DNA of 64,000 nt from Diplonema papillatum. Lineage: Eukaryota > Euglenozoa > Diplonemea > Diplonemida > Diplonemidae. This document shows positions 33,011 to 42,517 of the stretch, piece after piece. Every line of letters begins with the position of its first letter. Within the stretch, counting starts at the first letter, position 1. A program made the translations under genes and the position numbers. The stretch spans positions 237,501 through 301,500 of the forward strand of contig JAPJBO010000033.1 in assembly GCA_030068145.1 (NCBI GenBank), read 5' to 3'. Under the pieces are notes generated by a model. That model was not told where the DNA came from. It ran no database searches and worked only from the letters and a program-made list of their open reading frames with translations.

Positions 33011-33480
33011 GGGGTCCGACATGTGGTCGTAGACAGGTGGGTTTTACCCTACTGATGGAGAGAGAGCCCATCGGGCCAGCGCATTCCGACAGCAATACGG
33101 GGTAGTACGAGAGGAACTCCCGTTTCTAGTCCCTGGTATCTACGGTTGTTCGATCGGACAGTGCCGTGATGCTACCACTGGATGGATTATGGCTGAACGC
33201 CTCTAAGCCAGAACCCAGTCTAGAGGAATGCGTGAGTTACTCAGGGCACATCGGATTTATCGGGCCACGACTAGCTTCGGCGAACGGCAACTTCCAAATT
33301 CACATCCAGATCCCGTGTCTCCAACCGGGTCTATACGAGTCCGAATGGACCGGCGGGCGTAACGCACTGAGGAGCCTCGTTGTTCCGAGGGTTTGAGCCT
33401 TATGGCCGGTTCCTACGGTTATCTCCTGGTTCGGCTCCACTCGAAAGAGTTGACCCGTATAGGCGGGATGCCTGTTTGAC
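33011..33480 (+). rRNA. Isolated 3' end of LSU (28S) rRNA
   Basis: The stretch contains GACAGGTGGGTTTTACCCTA, then CTGATG, then TAGTACGAGAGGAAC (the motif near the end of the sarcin-ricin/3' domain), then TGGATTATGGCTGAACGCC and TCTAAGCCAGAA, all in the order of the LSU rRNA 3' terminus. Conservation of these blocks is high. About 300 bp of terminal sequence follows. No 18S, ITS, 5.8S or upstream LSU is present, so this is a detached fragment and not an rDNA unit. Whether it is transcribed is unknown. Confidence 0.8.
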
Positions 33481-33810
33481 TTCCTACCTCACCAGCTGAC
33501 GAACCACAATCTTGCATGATCACCACGCGAACTGAGGCAGAAGAGCGGGTACATGCTTCTTGCGGAACACTTTCCCGAGTGGGGGTGCTCATACGTTACA
33601 GCTGCAGATCCACCTCGAATGGAAGGCAAACTTCCACCTATCCCCCACAGTAAGAAACCGCGTACTGAAGCTGAAAAGCCACACGTGTCACACACCAGAA
33701 AGCATGCTGAACCTCACAAACAGTCCCGGACATGGCTAGCCATACATAACCCACAACGAAAGCGTGCACCAAATACACCTTTCTTGCTCTAAGAGAACCC
33801 ATTTAGCAAC

Positions 33811-33862
33811 GGTCACACGGAGACCCTAAACCCCCGGAATTTCAAGCGAACTTTAACTCTAA
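33811..33862 (+). promoter_or_regulatory. Recurrent GGTCA-CCGGAGACTTTAAA motif before the 33931 gene
   Basis: The block GGTCACACGGAGACCCTAAA, then CCCCCGGAATTTCAAGCGAA, then CTTTAACTCTAAAA lies about 70 bp before the ATG. Relatives lie near 30024, 41601, 56577, 58850 and 59010. It is either a short mobile element or a shared promoter/UTR module. Confidence 0.4.
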
Positions 33863-33930
33863 AACAAACAGAAGGTCGAAAGACACCACGGAAACACAAA
33901 ACACATATACACACACACAAGAAAACCACC

Positions 33931-34212
33931 ATGTCGATTTCCGGTGGAGAGGGTATGACAGCGTCGGAAATGATCAACAGCACGTTGCTCACGATTGGGT
34001 ACCCAGAAACGCTGGAGAAGGACCTTGAGTATGCGAGCGAGATGCTGTCTCGGGCCGTTGTGCGGCTGAAGAAGAAGGAGCCGAAGATCGACTTCAGCCC
34101 GCACCACACGCAGCCCGAAGAAGTCGGGCGCCAGCTGAAGAGCGCCCTCGTCATCAAAGCCGTCAACGACCTGAACGTGCGGAAGGAGGCTGAAAAGCAA
34201 CGCCAAACATGA
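33931..34212 (+). CDS. Small hypothetical protein, 93 residues
   Basis: The ATG sits in ACCACCATG, a favourable eukaryotic context. The product is soluble, charged and mostly helical, with a basic VVRLKKKEPK patch at mid-length and a Lys/Arg/Gln-rich end. No signal peptide or membrane helix is present. I do not recognise the family. The gene ends directly in a tandem array whose unit repeats its last codons, so the present C terminus may have been shaped by the array. A second in-frame ATG lies at 33958. Confidence 0.5.
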   Translation: MSISGGEGMTASEMINSTLLTIGYPETLEKDLEYASEMLSRAVVRLKKKEPKIDFSPHHTQPEEVGRQLKSALVIKAVNDLNVRKEAEKQRQT

Positions 34213-34815
34213 CGCCTTGCGAGACTCACCTGACCTGAGTGGGCGGTATCTGCCCACCTTGGCGATACGTACCCTGAAGGAAGCTGGAATGCAGCGCCTA
34301 TCATGACGCATGGCGGTAACTGCCCACCTTGGCGATACGTACCCTGAAGGAAGCTGGAATGCAGCGCCTATCATGACGCATGGCGGTAACTGCCCACCTT
34401 CGCCATAAGTACCCTGAAGGAAGCTTAAAAGCAGCGCCAAACATGACGCCTTGCGTGACTCACCTGACCTGAGTGGGCGGTATCTGCCCACATTGGCGAT
34501 ATGTACCCTGAAGGAAGCTGGAGAAGCTGGAAAGCAGCGCCCATCATGACGCATGGCGGCAACTGCCCATCTTCGCGATAAGTACCCTGAAGGAAGCTCA
34601 AAAGCAGCGCCCAACATGACGCCTTGCGTGACTCACCTGACCTGAATGGGCGACCTTGGCGATACGTACCCTGAAGGAAGCTTGAAAGCAGCGCCAAACA
34701 TGACACCTCGCGTAACTCATCCGAACCTGAATGGACGGTATCTGCCTACCTTGGCGTTACATACCCTGAAGGAAGCTTAAAAGCAACGCCAAACATGACA
34801 CCTCGCGTGACTCAC
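34190..34815 (+). repeat. Tandem array copying the 3' end of the 33931 gene
   Basis: Seven or more units repeat GAAGGAAGCT...GCAGCGCC...CATGACGC, which matches the last codons and stop of the gene (GGAGGCTGAAAAGCAACGCC, then AAACATGACGCC). The intervening part is CTGCCCACCTTGGCGATACG, then TACCCTGAAGG. Unit length varies from about 68 to 120 bp. The first homologous unit is the gene end itself. Confidence 0.8.
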
Positions 34816-36410
34816 CCATCCAGGCAGTTGTTGACCTCGACGTGCACCGCCGCCGGCGATGCAGATTGTCGCTACGGATTCTTTGCATTCCAACCCAAAC
34901 AGTCAGCACCGTTCAGCTTCCGTACGTTTAGGTGAGGGCACACTGGCAGCGCTAAAATATGTGCTCTCCGCACGCCTCGCTTCTCCCTCGACTGCTCGTC
35001 CAGGTTCACCAGCGCGTCGATGCTGACTGAAATGACCTAAACGCGGCGGCAACTGACTGGTGAGAGATGCACACGTTCGGCGCTGCGTGAACTCGGCATC
35101 ACCGAGTCTGAGTGTGAATTGGTTGCATTAGTGTGTGGGCCTTTGAAGCGTGGATGATGCCTCTCGCGCTGCTCCCCTTGAGGTTCCTGGCTCATGCCAA
35201 AGCGCCGCCGCCCGGGTTGCGGCATCAGGCGTGGGCCAGGGCCAGGGAGACTGTTCGGAGGGGTCACCACCCACCGTTCGCGGGCTTCGTTACTTCACTG
35301 CCCCCGGCTCTCCCCGGCCTTCCATCCCGGGGGAGGGTTCCACGGCCATCCCCTGTGTGAATTTGTTGCACTAGCGTGATTGTCAGGCCTTCGACTACCC
35401 TGAGCAACGCACTAAGCACACTCCGTATCTACGTCACAGCAGATGGAACGCGTTTGTTGCGCCGCCGCGTTTAGGTACTGAGTCAATCCACCGTAATCTT
35501 ATCCCTGGAAGTACATCGAACTGCCTGCTTCTGTTTATCAGAGTCTATCAGCAGTCCATCATCGGGATGCGAGCTGATTGCCGGATGGATGCGGGCAACT
35601 GCACCTTTGTACCACTGACCCTACCCTCTGGGTGCTTCCAGGTTACGCTGAAACATGATGATTAACATCAAAAGCCTGCAACCGTCAGACGCTCACTCTG
35701 GCGTTGCCAGATCTGCCAGATCTCTTAACCTGGCAGACAACCCAAGGCACTACAACGTTTTCCCCGGTATCGTGGGAGCTAGCCACTTCTCTTGCCCGGG
35801 TAACACGAGCAGCAATGTCCCTGTTGCAGCTCCCTGCACTGCACACTGACCCCGCTGTTTTTTTCTTCTTTTTTCCCGCTTAGATGATCTATTACTCAGA
35901 TCCCTTCCCCTCCCCGTAGATAGTCATATCCACACATTCGTTCCGTCCTCAGAGAGAGTCGTAAATCATTTCCGAGCAGGGGGTCGGTCTCACGCGCTGT
36001 TCGTCGTAGTGCACGAACCGCCGAACGTCGCTGAGGAACATGACACAACACCAGAGGGTATCCGTGTGATTAGTGCGCACTGCAGGGAATAGTTGAGTAG
36101 ACCTCTTGAGTTTGTGCTGACAACGAATTGGGGAGTCGGGAGAACCTGCACTGAAGAGCGCCGGCGAAAAGCTGCAACTCAACTATTCTTGCGGTTTTTC
36201 GGTGTGAAAAGCAGCCGTCTGGAAATTGTTTTCGAGGTCTTTTTGGGAAATCTTTTGGTTTTCGAGTAGTTCTGGGGATGCGCGATTATGGGCAAGCTGC
36301 CAGCTAGCTCATTGATCAGTATCTCACGGAGACAACAAAGTTCTGTGTGGCACCCCGTGCACGGTGCGCTGCTCAGGGGTAGTTGATGGCCTGTCAGTAG
36401 TCCCGAGGGA
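34816..36410. other. Gene-poor stretch
   Basis: It contains a partial relative (34853-34905) of the 55-bp repeat at 37274-37440 and a GC-rich block (35136-35356) between two imperfect 24-bp direct repeats (TGTGAATTGGTTGCATTAGTG type). It also contains a family A fragment (35510-35560) and a family B copy (36081-36196). No gene is supported. Confidence 0.5.
36081..36196 (+). mobile_element. Repeat family B, internally deleted copy
   Basis: Ends CTGCAGGGAATAGTTGAG and CAACTCAACTATTCTTG match the full copy at 30746-30941, but the central part is shorter. Confidence 0.65.
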
Positions 36411-36638
36411 TAGTACTAATGCAATCCCTTACTAAATTCCAAGCGTGACAGTACTACAATGCAATCCCTTACTAAATTCCAAGCGCGACAGTACTAATGC
36501 AATCCCTTACAAAATTCCAAGCGCGACAGTACTAATGCAATCCCTTACTAAATTCCAAGCGCGACAGTACTAATGCAATCCCTTACAAAATTCCAAGCGC
36601 GACAGTACTAATGCAATCCCTTACTAAATTCCAAGCGC
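36411..36638. repeat. 38-bp minisatellite, six copies
   Basis: The unit is GACAGTACTAATGCAATCCC followed by TTACTAAATTCCAAGCGC. TTACT and TTACA variants alternate in the last four copies, a small higher-order (76-bp) pattern. Confidence 0.9.
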
Positions 36639-36782
36639 TGCTGCCCGCACCACGAGTGCAGCTAGTGGCCACGTTCGTCTTCCGGTGTATCGAAACAATC
36701 CCTCGACATCATTGCACACACCTCTTTTGTCTTTGAACTGCATTTTCAGAGCCACGCAACCTAATACTCTACACCACCAAGC

Positions 36783-36835
36783 AAAAAGAACGCGGCCACA
36801 GGCAACTGACTGAGCGACCATCGCCGGAAACACAC
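36783..36835 (+). promoter_or_regulatory. Dispersed 5'-flank motif, copy 2
   Basis: The block is nearly identical to 18771-18820 and sits about 43 bp before the ATG at 36878. See the entry for copy 1. Confidence 0.4.
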
Positions 36836-36877
36836 AACAACAAAACTGGCCTTTCAAGCCTCGAAATACTCCAAAGA

Positions 36878-38545
36878 ATGGCGCAGGGCGTTCGCTTCGT
36901 TCCGAGGTCGGTCTTCTGGTACATCCTCATCATCGGAGGCATGGGGGCTACCGCTGTGGTGTGACCACTTCTTTTTCGAATAACCGCCTCGGCGATTGTG
37001 GGGAATTCCTCGAGGAGACCGCCAGTAAGTGCGCGCCTGCTTTGTTCAGCGCCTGCACGGCCAATCATCGATCGTCAAAAAAATGTGTTTGAAATCTCTT
37101 TCGCGTAGTGAGTCCGAAGGAAGCAACCATCGACGCGCAACCGATGAACCTGGACGAGCAATCGAAGGAGAAGCGAAGCACCAAACGCGCGCCTGAGCGC
37201 GATGATCAAGACGAGCGGATGAGGCGAAAGCATGATCTGTCACGTGCGAAGAGATAACCGCGATGCCGGTGATGCAGATTATCGCTCACGGACTCTTTGC
37301 ATTGCATTCTAACCCAAACTTTCGCTTACCAGTTTATCGCAAACGGATTCTGCGCATTGCATTCTAACCCAAACTTTCGCTTACCAGAGTGTCGCACACG
37401 GATTCTGTGCATTGCATTCTAATTCAAACTTTCGCTTACCATCGCAACCTCATCCCCTCACCGAAACAGGCCGCGCACAGCCCAGATTCATTCCCATCGT
37501 TCCTGAGCTTCATCTCGAAGTCGGCTGAGAAATACCCTGCTCTTTGGCCGACTGTATTTTACAGCGCCCTGGCAGTCCACATGCTCGAAGCCGGATACGT
37601 CGCGTTCAAGGCAGCTGCGAGTGGATGCACTGTTAGAGGTGTGGACCGCTGTGTTTCAATTGCTTTTTTGTATAAGCACCTGCTTTTTAAAGGGGGGGGG
37701 TCGAACAATAACAGTTATTCGACACACGTGTCCAAAAACACTACCACTACTTGATCCTGCTACTGTTTGGCTACCCGGAACTTTTTTAGTATTCGACAAA
37801 TCGAATAATACCACAGGTGTTATGATTCGACCTCCCCCTTTAGGAAATACTTGAGGCTGCCAGCTGCAAAAGATCAAAGGAGGTAAGCGTGCTGTAGCCC
37901 ATCTCTCGCTCTATCTTTGTCAAGAGCTGCAACTCAACTGTTCCCCCCCGAATGATTTGAAGGGTGCGGCCAGAGAGAGAATAGTTGAGTTGCGTCTCTT
38001 GACAAAGATAGATGGAAAAAAGAAGGTGTTTTTCTTCTTCGCTTTTTCTCACGAACGGGGGGGTCGGTCCTGCTTTTGGCTTTGTAGGTTTTCCAGCACA
38101 AACTCGAGGTCTAGTCAACTATTCCCTGCAGTATTGGCATATACTTTCAAGAAAAGAACAGTGGTTGCTTCCCCCGTCATCATGCTAGCTGCTGCGTGCA
38201 AAAGAAGACCAGTTTTCAAAAGGTGTCACAACCTCCCTTTCCCGCTGACACCACGTTGTGGGGCTTGCAAACTTTGTGCATCGGCGCCGCGTCTACCGTT
38301 CCGTTCGTGAAGCTCTTGAAGAAGAGCAGCCTAGAGGCGCCCGGCAGCCTCCCCGAGGCGGGCGCAGTGTCTGCAGATCCCTTCACGGGGGGCGCCAATG
38401 GGTAGTAGTGTTCCATTGAGAAACCGCCACCTTGTCCAACCACCACCACGCAGACACCACCCTGTGGGGCTTGCAGACGCTCGTGCTCGGGGCCCCGTCG
38501 ACGTTTCTGTTTCTGAAGGCTCTCGCGAAAGCCAAGAAGGTGTGA
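36878..38545 (+). CDS. TMEM254-like (DUF4499-type) small membrane protein, three exons
   Basis: Proposed exons are 36878-36958, 37470-37638 and 38454-38545, giving 113 residues; human TMEM254 is of similar size. Exon 1 gives a short N terminus and the hydrophobic VFWYILIIGGMG segment. Exon 2 carries W-P-T-V-F-Y-S-A-L-A-V-H-M-L-E-A-G-Y, matching the family's H-x-x-E-x-x-Y helix. Exon 3 carries LWGLQTLVLGAPS, matching its L-W-x-LQT-x-x-x-G-x-x-S helix, and a Lys-rich end. All splice phases agree (0, then 1), with a GTGTGG donor at 37639 and acceptors GAAACAG and CACGCAG. Intron 2 is filled by families C and B and a G-run TIR element. TMEM254's function is poorly known. Exon 1 is the least certain part. 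Confidence 0.6.
37274..37440 (+). repeat. 55-bp tandem repeat, three copies, within intron 1
   Basis: Units contain GCATTGCATTCTAACCCAAA, then CTTTCGCTTACC. The first two end in CAG, making acceptor-like sites just upstream of the true exon 2. A diverged single copy lies at 34853-34905. Confidence 0.85.
37650..37905 (-). mobile_element. Repeat family C, reverse copy with nested insert
   Basis: TTGTATAAGCACCTGCTTT and GGAAATACTTGAGG...GATCAAAGGAGGTAAGCG are the two parts of a family C copy, separated by the element at 37686-37846. It lies wholly inside intron 2 of the TMEM254-like gene. Confidence 0.7.
37686..37846. mobile_element. G-run/TCGAA TIR element nested in family C
   Basis: About 160 bp is bounded by AAGGGGGGGGGTCGAA and TTCGACCTCCCCCTT, with TTA or TA at both junctions. 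Similar G-run plus TCGAA ends bound the larger element at 56718-57459. Confidence 0.6.
37974..38150 (-). mobile_element. Repeat family B, reverse full copy
   Basis: GAATAGTTGAGTTG at the left and CAACTATTCCCTGCAG, then TATTGGC, at the right, with the AAAGAAGGTG...TCACGAACGGGGG middle, match the 30746 copy in reverse. It sits in intron 2 of the TMEM254-like gene. Confidence 0.65.
38248..38406 (+). pseudogene. Upstream duplicate of the TMEM254-like last exon
   Basis: ACACCACGTTGTGGGGCTTG onward encodes DTTLWGLQTLCIGAAS, homologous to exon 3 at 38454 (DTTLWGLQTLVLGAPS). It then runs open to a TAG at about 38405. It is preceded by a pyrimidine tract ending CTG rather than CAG, so it lacks a standard acceptor. 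It is a decayed duplicate or a rarely used alternative terminal exon. Confidence 0.65.
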
Positions 38546-38569
38546 CCGGGCTATCTCTGGAATTGCATC

Positions 38570-38880
38570 GAGCCTGCATTAGTCACTACTAATGACTACC
38601 TCTGCCACCCGTGATGGAAAACGCTCAGCAATCCTGTGCAGCACCAGGGTAGGGATGACGGACGCCGCGGTGCAGCGCAGGATAGTTTGAAGTTCGAACA
38701 CGGAGTGTCTGTAGCGATGGCCTGCATTCACTACTACTGACTACCTCTGCCAGCGTTGTGAACAGCTTCAAGCGATCCTGTGCAGCACTAGGGCAGGGAT
38801 GATGGACCGTGGTGTGTCCGCGGTGCAGTGCGTGATAGTTTGAAGTTCGAAACGCAGAGCGGTGTCCCGCATTAGTCACT
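38570..38880. repeat. About 150-bp tandem repeat, just over two copies
   Basis: Units share ACTACCTCTGCCA, then ATCCTGTGCAGCAC, then GATAGTTTGAAGTTCGAA, then GCATTAGTCACTAC with substitutions. Confidence 0.75.
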
Positions 38881-38953
38881 ACAAGTACCTCTTCGATCGC
38901 ACCGCGGTGCGGCGGGATGGACATCGACAGGTCTGCACACAGTTCGAGTGGTG

Positions 38954-39830
38954 GTTCTCGACACGCTTCCGCCTTACCCGTCAGGTGCTGCTCTGCTCCC
39001 GTGCAGGGCACTGGGCCATCAGTTCTGTTTGTCTGAAAATCTAGCAAAACGGCGATCTCCCGCGGGCCGGACTCGCCGGCTGCCAACCGGCTTGGCGGTG
39101 TTTCACGCACGTCTTCACCGCGAGGCCCATCGCCTGGTTCTCGACACGCTTCCGCCTTACCCGTCAGGTGCTGCACTGCTCCCGTGCAGGGCACTGGGCC
39201 ATCAGTCATGTTTGTCTGAAAATCTAGCAAAACGGCGATCTCCAGCGGGCCGGACTCGCCGGCTGCCAACCGCCTTGGCGGTGTTCCACGCACGTCTTCA
39301 CCGCGAGGCCCATCGCCTCTTCGTGGTCGGTTCTCGACACGCTTCCGCCTAAACCCTGGGCGAGCCGTCAGGTGCTGCACTGGTCCCGTGCAGGGCACTG
39401 GGCCATCAGTTCTTTTTATCTGAAAATCACCGCAAGCGCAGCAAAACGGCGATCTCCCGCGGGCCGGACTCGCCGGCTGCCAACCGGTTTGCACGCACGT
39501 CTTCACCGCGAGGCCCCATCGCCTGTTCGTGGTGGGTTTTCGACACTTCCGCCTAAACCCTGGCCGAGCCGTCAGGTGCTGCACTGGTCCCGTGCAGGGC
39601 ACTGGGCCATCAGCGCAGCAAAACGGCAATCTCCCGCGGGCCGGACTCGCCGGCTGCCAACCGGCTTGGCGGTGTTCCACGCACGTCTTCACCGCGAGGC
39701 CCATCGCCTCTTCGCTCGACACTTCCGCCTAAACCCTGGCCGAGCCGTCAGGTGCTGCACTTGTCACATGCAGGGCACGGGGCAATCCGTTCTGTTTTTC
39801 CGAAAACCGGCCGCAACGCGTCCACGTAGC
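38954..39830. repeat. 180-205-bp tandem array, five copies
   Basis: Unit starts fall near 38954, 39137, 39330, 39536 and 39714 and share CGTGCAGGGCACTGGGCCAT and CGGGCCGGACTCGCCGGCTG. Long minus- and plus-strand ORFs through it are products of the repeat, with no codon-level signal of constraint that I can see. Confidence 0.85.
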
Positions 39831-40511
39831 AGTGCGGGGGAAGGGAGGAAGAAAAGGCCGCGTTGGCACAAACGAAAGCGAGAAACTCTTAAAGGGAGGG
39901 GTCGACGAGTAATTGATTTTCAGCTATTTGACACGCGCGTTTTTTTTTTTTTTCCCAAACATGCAATGTTGGAGGAAATAAGAACGCGTCACAGGCCTTC
40001 CACGGCGTTTCCTTGCATTATTCGACCCGGCCCTTCAATTGTTTTCCACGGTTGAACGAAGCGGGCGCGCACGGTGCGCCTGATCTCGCACCCACTTTCC
40101 GAGTGCCAAGTAGATGCCTTGTTCTAGCTCCTCCAAAGTTTTTCCGCCGCCGGTCCTGTGAAAACCGCGCTGCTTCGCTCGACTATCGGCTGCGAATGAA
40201 AAGGAAAAGAAAAACACACCCACGAAGAGAGTCGCGAACGTGATTACCATTCTCACCCCTTTTCGTTTTGCACGCGGACAATCTTGCGGGTTGGCCATAC
40301 ATTGTATTGGTGAAAAAGACGTAGGCAGCGTGGTTGGTGGTTGAGCGGAATTCCTAAGCTTGAAAGTTTGCATACTAGAACCAAGTGGGGAATCGGTCAA
40401 TCGCAGCCACATCATAAACATTAACTCGTCTCTCTCTCTCTCATAAATGTCAGGAGTGGTGTGCGTCTCGGTTGCAGAGCAGTTGTGCTCGCAATCCGAG
40501 ACTCGCAAAGA
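39831..40511. other. Gene-poor spacer between arrays
   Basis: It contains a T-run near 39936 and a CT run near 40430. ORFs are short. Nothing is assigned. Confidence 0.5.
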
Positions 40512-41275
40512 AGCTGTGAAACACCAAGGAAGGCGTTTGAGTGGCCACGGGCTTCTTTCCTGTAGCTGTGGTTGCATAGGTCCCTCTCCGAGAATACTGA
40601 AAACAGCGCTGATAGTGAGAATCAGCGTAAACAGTGGTTTGTGTATCTGGTTGTTTATTCCGACCAAAGAGTAGCACAAAAGCTGTGGAGCATCAAGGAA
40701 GGCGTTTGAGTGGCCACGGGCTTCTTTCCTGTAGCTGTGGTTGCATAGGTCCCTCTCCGAGAATACTGAAAACAGCGCTGATAGTGAGAATCAGCGTAAA
40801 CAGTGGTTTGTGTATCTGGTTGTTTATTCCGACCAAAGAGTAGCACAAAAGCTGTGGAACATCAAGGAAGGCGTTTGAGTGGCCACGGGCTTCTTTCCTG
40901 TAGCTGTGGTTGCATAGGTCCCTCTCCGAGATTTCTTACAGCAGCAGTGGTAGTGAGAGTCAGCGTCAAGAGTAGGGTGTGTGTATCTGCTTGTTCAGAG
41001 CACTGGGGTTCGCAACCAGAGGTAGCAAAGAAGCTGTGAAACATCAAGGAAGGCGTTTGAGTGGCCACGGGCTTCTCTCCTGTAGCTGTGGTTGCATAGG
41101 TCCCTCTCCGAGATTTGTTTAAAACAGTATAGTGATAGTGAGAATCAGCGTCAACAGCAGTGTGCATCTGGCTCAGAGCACTGTGGAACATCAAGGAAGG
41201 CGTTTGAGTGGCCACGGGCTTCTTTCCTGTAGCTGTGGTTGCATAGGTCCCTCTCCGAGATTGCTTAAAACACGT
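40512..41275. repeat. 150-180-bp tandem array, five copies
   Basis: Units begin near 40512, 40681, 40850, 41032 and 41181. They share ATCAAGGAAGGCGTTTGAGT, then GGCCACGGGCTTCTTTCC and GGTTGCATAGGTCCCTCTCC. Copies 2 and 3 are almost identical over 169 bp, so amplification is recent. The array ends 15 bp before the small ORF at 41291. Confidence 0.9.
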
Positions 41276-41290
41276 GTGACATGTGAATTG

Positions 41291-41485
41291 ATGCGGAAAG
41301 TACCGAGCGGAAAGAAACACGTCAGCCTGCTGGCGTTCGGGAAAAAGAACCTGGAATACAGCTCCGCCCGCGTAGGAATTAACAACGCGTTGTTCCTGCA
41401 GGGCGAACGAATATCACCAAGACCGCAACACTTGCGAAAACAGATAAAAAAGGACGCGGGTAGCACAAACTCAAGACTCTGAGAC
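41291..41485 (+). CDS. Possible small basic protein or exon
   Basis: The ATG at 41291 opens 64 codons of protein-like basic sequence (KKHVSLLAFGKKNLEYSSAR). It stops in a family B fragment. A GTAGCA donor lies at 41459 in phase 1, but I could not match it in phase to the acceptor before 42106. It is unassigned. Confidence 0.25.
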
Positions 41486-41687
41486 TAGAGTCTACTCAAT
41501 TATCCCCTGCAATAGTAGCATGCTTTCAACGAAATTCTTGGTGTCGGTGGCTGCACTTACAAATTTGGCTAGCCGTGGTTAGTGTGTAATCATACCATAT
41601 GGTCAACCGGAGACCCTAAAACACCGAACCTCTAAACCACAATAAACGCTTGAAATCGAGTCTCCTGCATTGTAAGCATATCTTCAG

Positions 41688-42100
41688 AAAATACTCGAGG
41701 GACTGCCTTGTGGCTCACTTCGAAGGAGGCTAGAGGGGGAGAAAACAATACAACTACAAAGTGGGTATTTTTCGTAGTAACAATGCTTTGTAAACACGAA
41801 AGAGAATGCTGGCAGCGTGTTTGGGAGAAGATTAGCCTGACGATCACAGAGAATGCTGGCAGCGTGTTTGGGAGAAGATTAGCCTGACGATCATATTCAC
41901 TCACTGGGTCAATCACTAACAGGCTAATCCTCCCCCGAAACGTACAAACAAACACACGCCTATTCTTTTTTGTCGGACGCTTCGGCCCGCCACTGAACCC
42001 AGATTTACCTGTGCTTCGTGTGGGCTACTCCGCCTTAGATCTTTTATGGCAGTCTCCTCAAGCATTTCTTACAAAGCAGGTGCTTGTACAACAAATAAAC
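41688..42100 (+). mobile_element. Repeat family C copy split by another repeat
   Basis: The left part is ATACTCGAGGGACTGCC to AAGTGGGT (41688-41777). The right part is CGCCACTGAACCCAGATTTA to GCAGGTGCTTGTACAACAAA (41980-42100). The stretch between contains the inverted repeat at 41800-41945. The element abuts the start of the 42107 gene and forms its 5' flank. Confidence 0.65.
41800..41945. repeat. Inverted repeat with a tandem left arm
   Basis: Two 47-bp tandem copies contain TGTTTGGGAGAAGATTAGCC, then TG. The right arm is CAGGCTAATCCTCCCCCGAA, then AC, giving an imperfect 22-bp stem. Related arms are near 32350-32402 and 56330-56360. Confidence 0.65.
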
Positions 42101-42106
42101 CCCAGT

Positions 42107-42517
42107 ATGGCGCGCGTGAAAAGCGCCCCGACGCTGTCCTTGACCAAGCAGCACGCAGCCAAGAACGTGATCGCTTTCCTCGAGTACGAAGACGCCGCCA
42201 GCAGCCAGTACCGGCGCTCGGCGGCAGGCCTCGCGGCCGCGGAGCGCCGCCGCCGGCACGGTGGGGGCGGCGGCCCGCTGCAGCCGGGCCCGGCGCGGGC
42301 GCTGGCCGCCGCGCAGAAGAAGCTGGAGGACCGGCTCCGGGCCGTGGCGGCGGAGAAGGAAAAACTGCAGGGCAAGCTGCGCGAGCTGCAGACACACCTG
42401 CACTTCTTCGACCTCTGCGACCACCGGCCGAGGCCCCAGCGGCGCTTGTTCAGGGCTGCGAGGGACTTGAGCTTGCGTGAGGTGGGGACGCCGACGGGCA
42501 TCGGAATTCCCGCCTAG
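42107..42517 (+). CDS. Small coiled-coil protein, 136 residues
   Basis: The ATG at 42107 starts a GC-rich frame. CCCCAG just before it could also act as an acceptor, so an upstream exon is possible. Residues about 45-60 are Arg and Gly rich. Residues 65-110 (A-A-A-Q-K-K-L-E-D-R-L-R-A-V-A-A-E-K-E-K-L) form a clear heptad coiled coil. A basic tail follows. Its TAG lies inside the first unit of the downstream minisatellite, whose unit contains the gene's last codons and stop. No family is recognised; a structural or adaptor role is a guess. Confidence 0.5.
   Translation: MARVKSAPTLSLTKQHAAKNVIAFLEYEDAASSQYRRSAAGLAAAERRRRHGGGGGPLQPGPARALAAAQKKLEDRLRAVAAEKEKLQGKLRELQTHLHFFDLCDHRPRPQRRLFRAARDLSLREVGTPTGIGIPA

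Noticed and set aside
33820-33835. Telomere-like CCCTAAA
   Set aside because: It is a single occurrence within a dispersed module, not a repeat.
36959-37256. GTAAGT donor at 37023 and an open tail (SPKEATIDAQPMNL) ending at 37256 as an exon of the TMEM254-like gene
   Set aside because: It does not fit exon 1 without an extra tiny exon, and it would remove the family-specific helices. It is kept only as a possible alternative isoform.
40035-40846. Minus-strand ORFs of 63-214 codons in the 40.5-41.3 kb array
   Set aside because: They are repeated almost verbatim with the array unit, and the 214-codon ORF enters unrelated spacer. No domain was found.
41840-41890. U6 snRNA-like GAGAAGATTAGC
   Set aside because: The match stops after 12 bases. 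The sequence is tandemly repeated and forms one arm of an inverted repeat, so it is a repeat and not a spliceosomal RNA.
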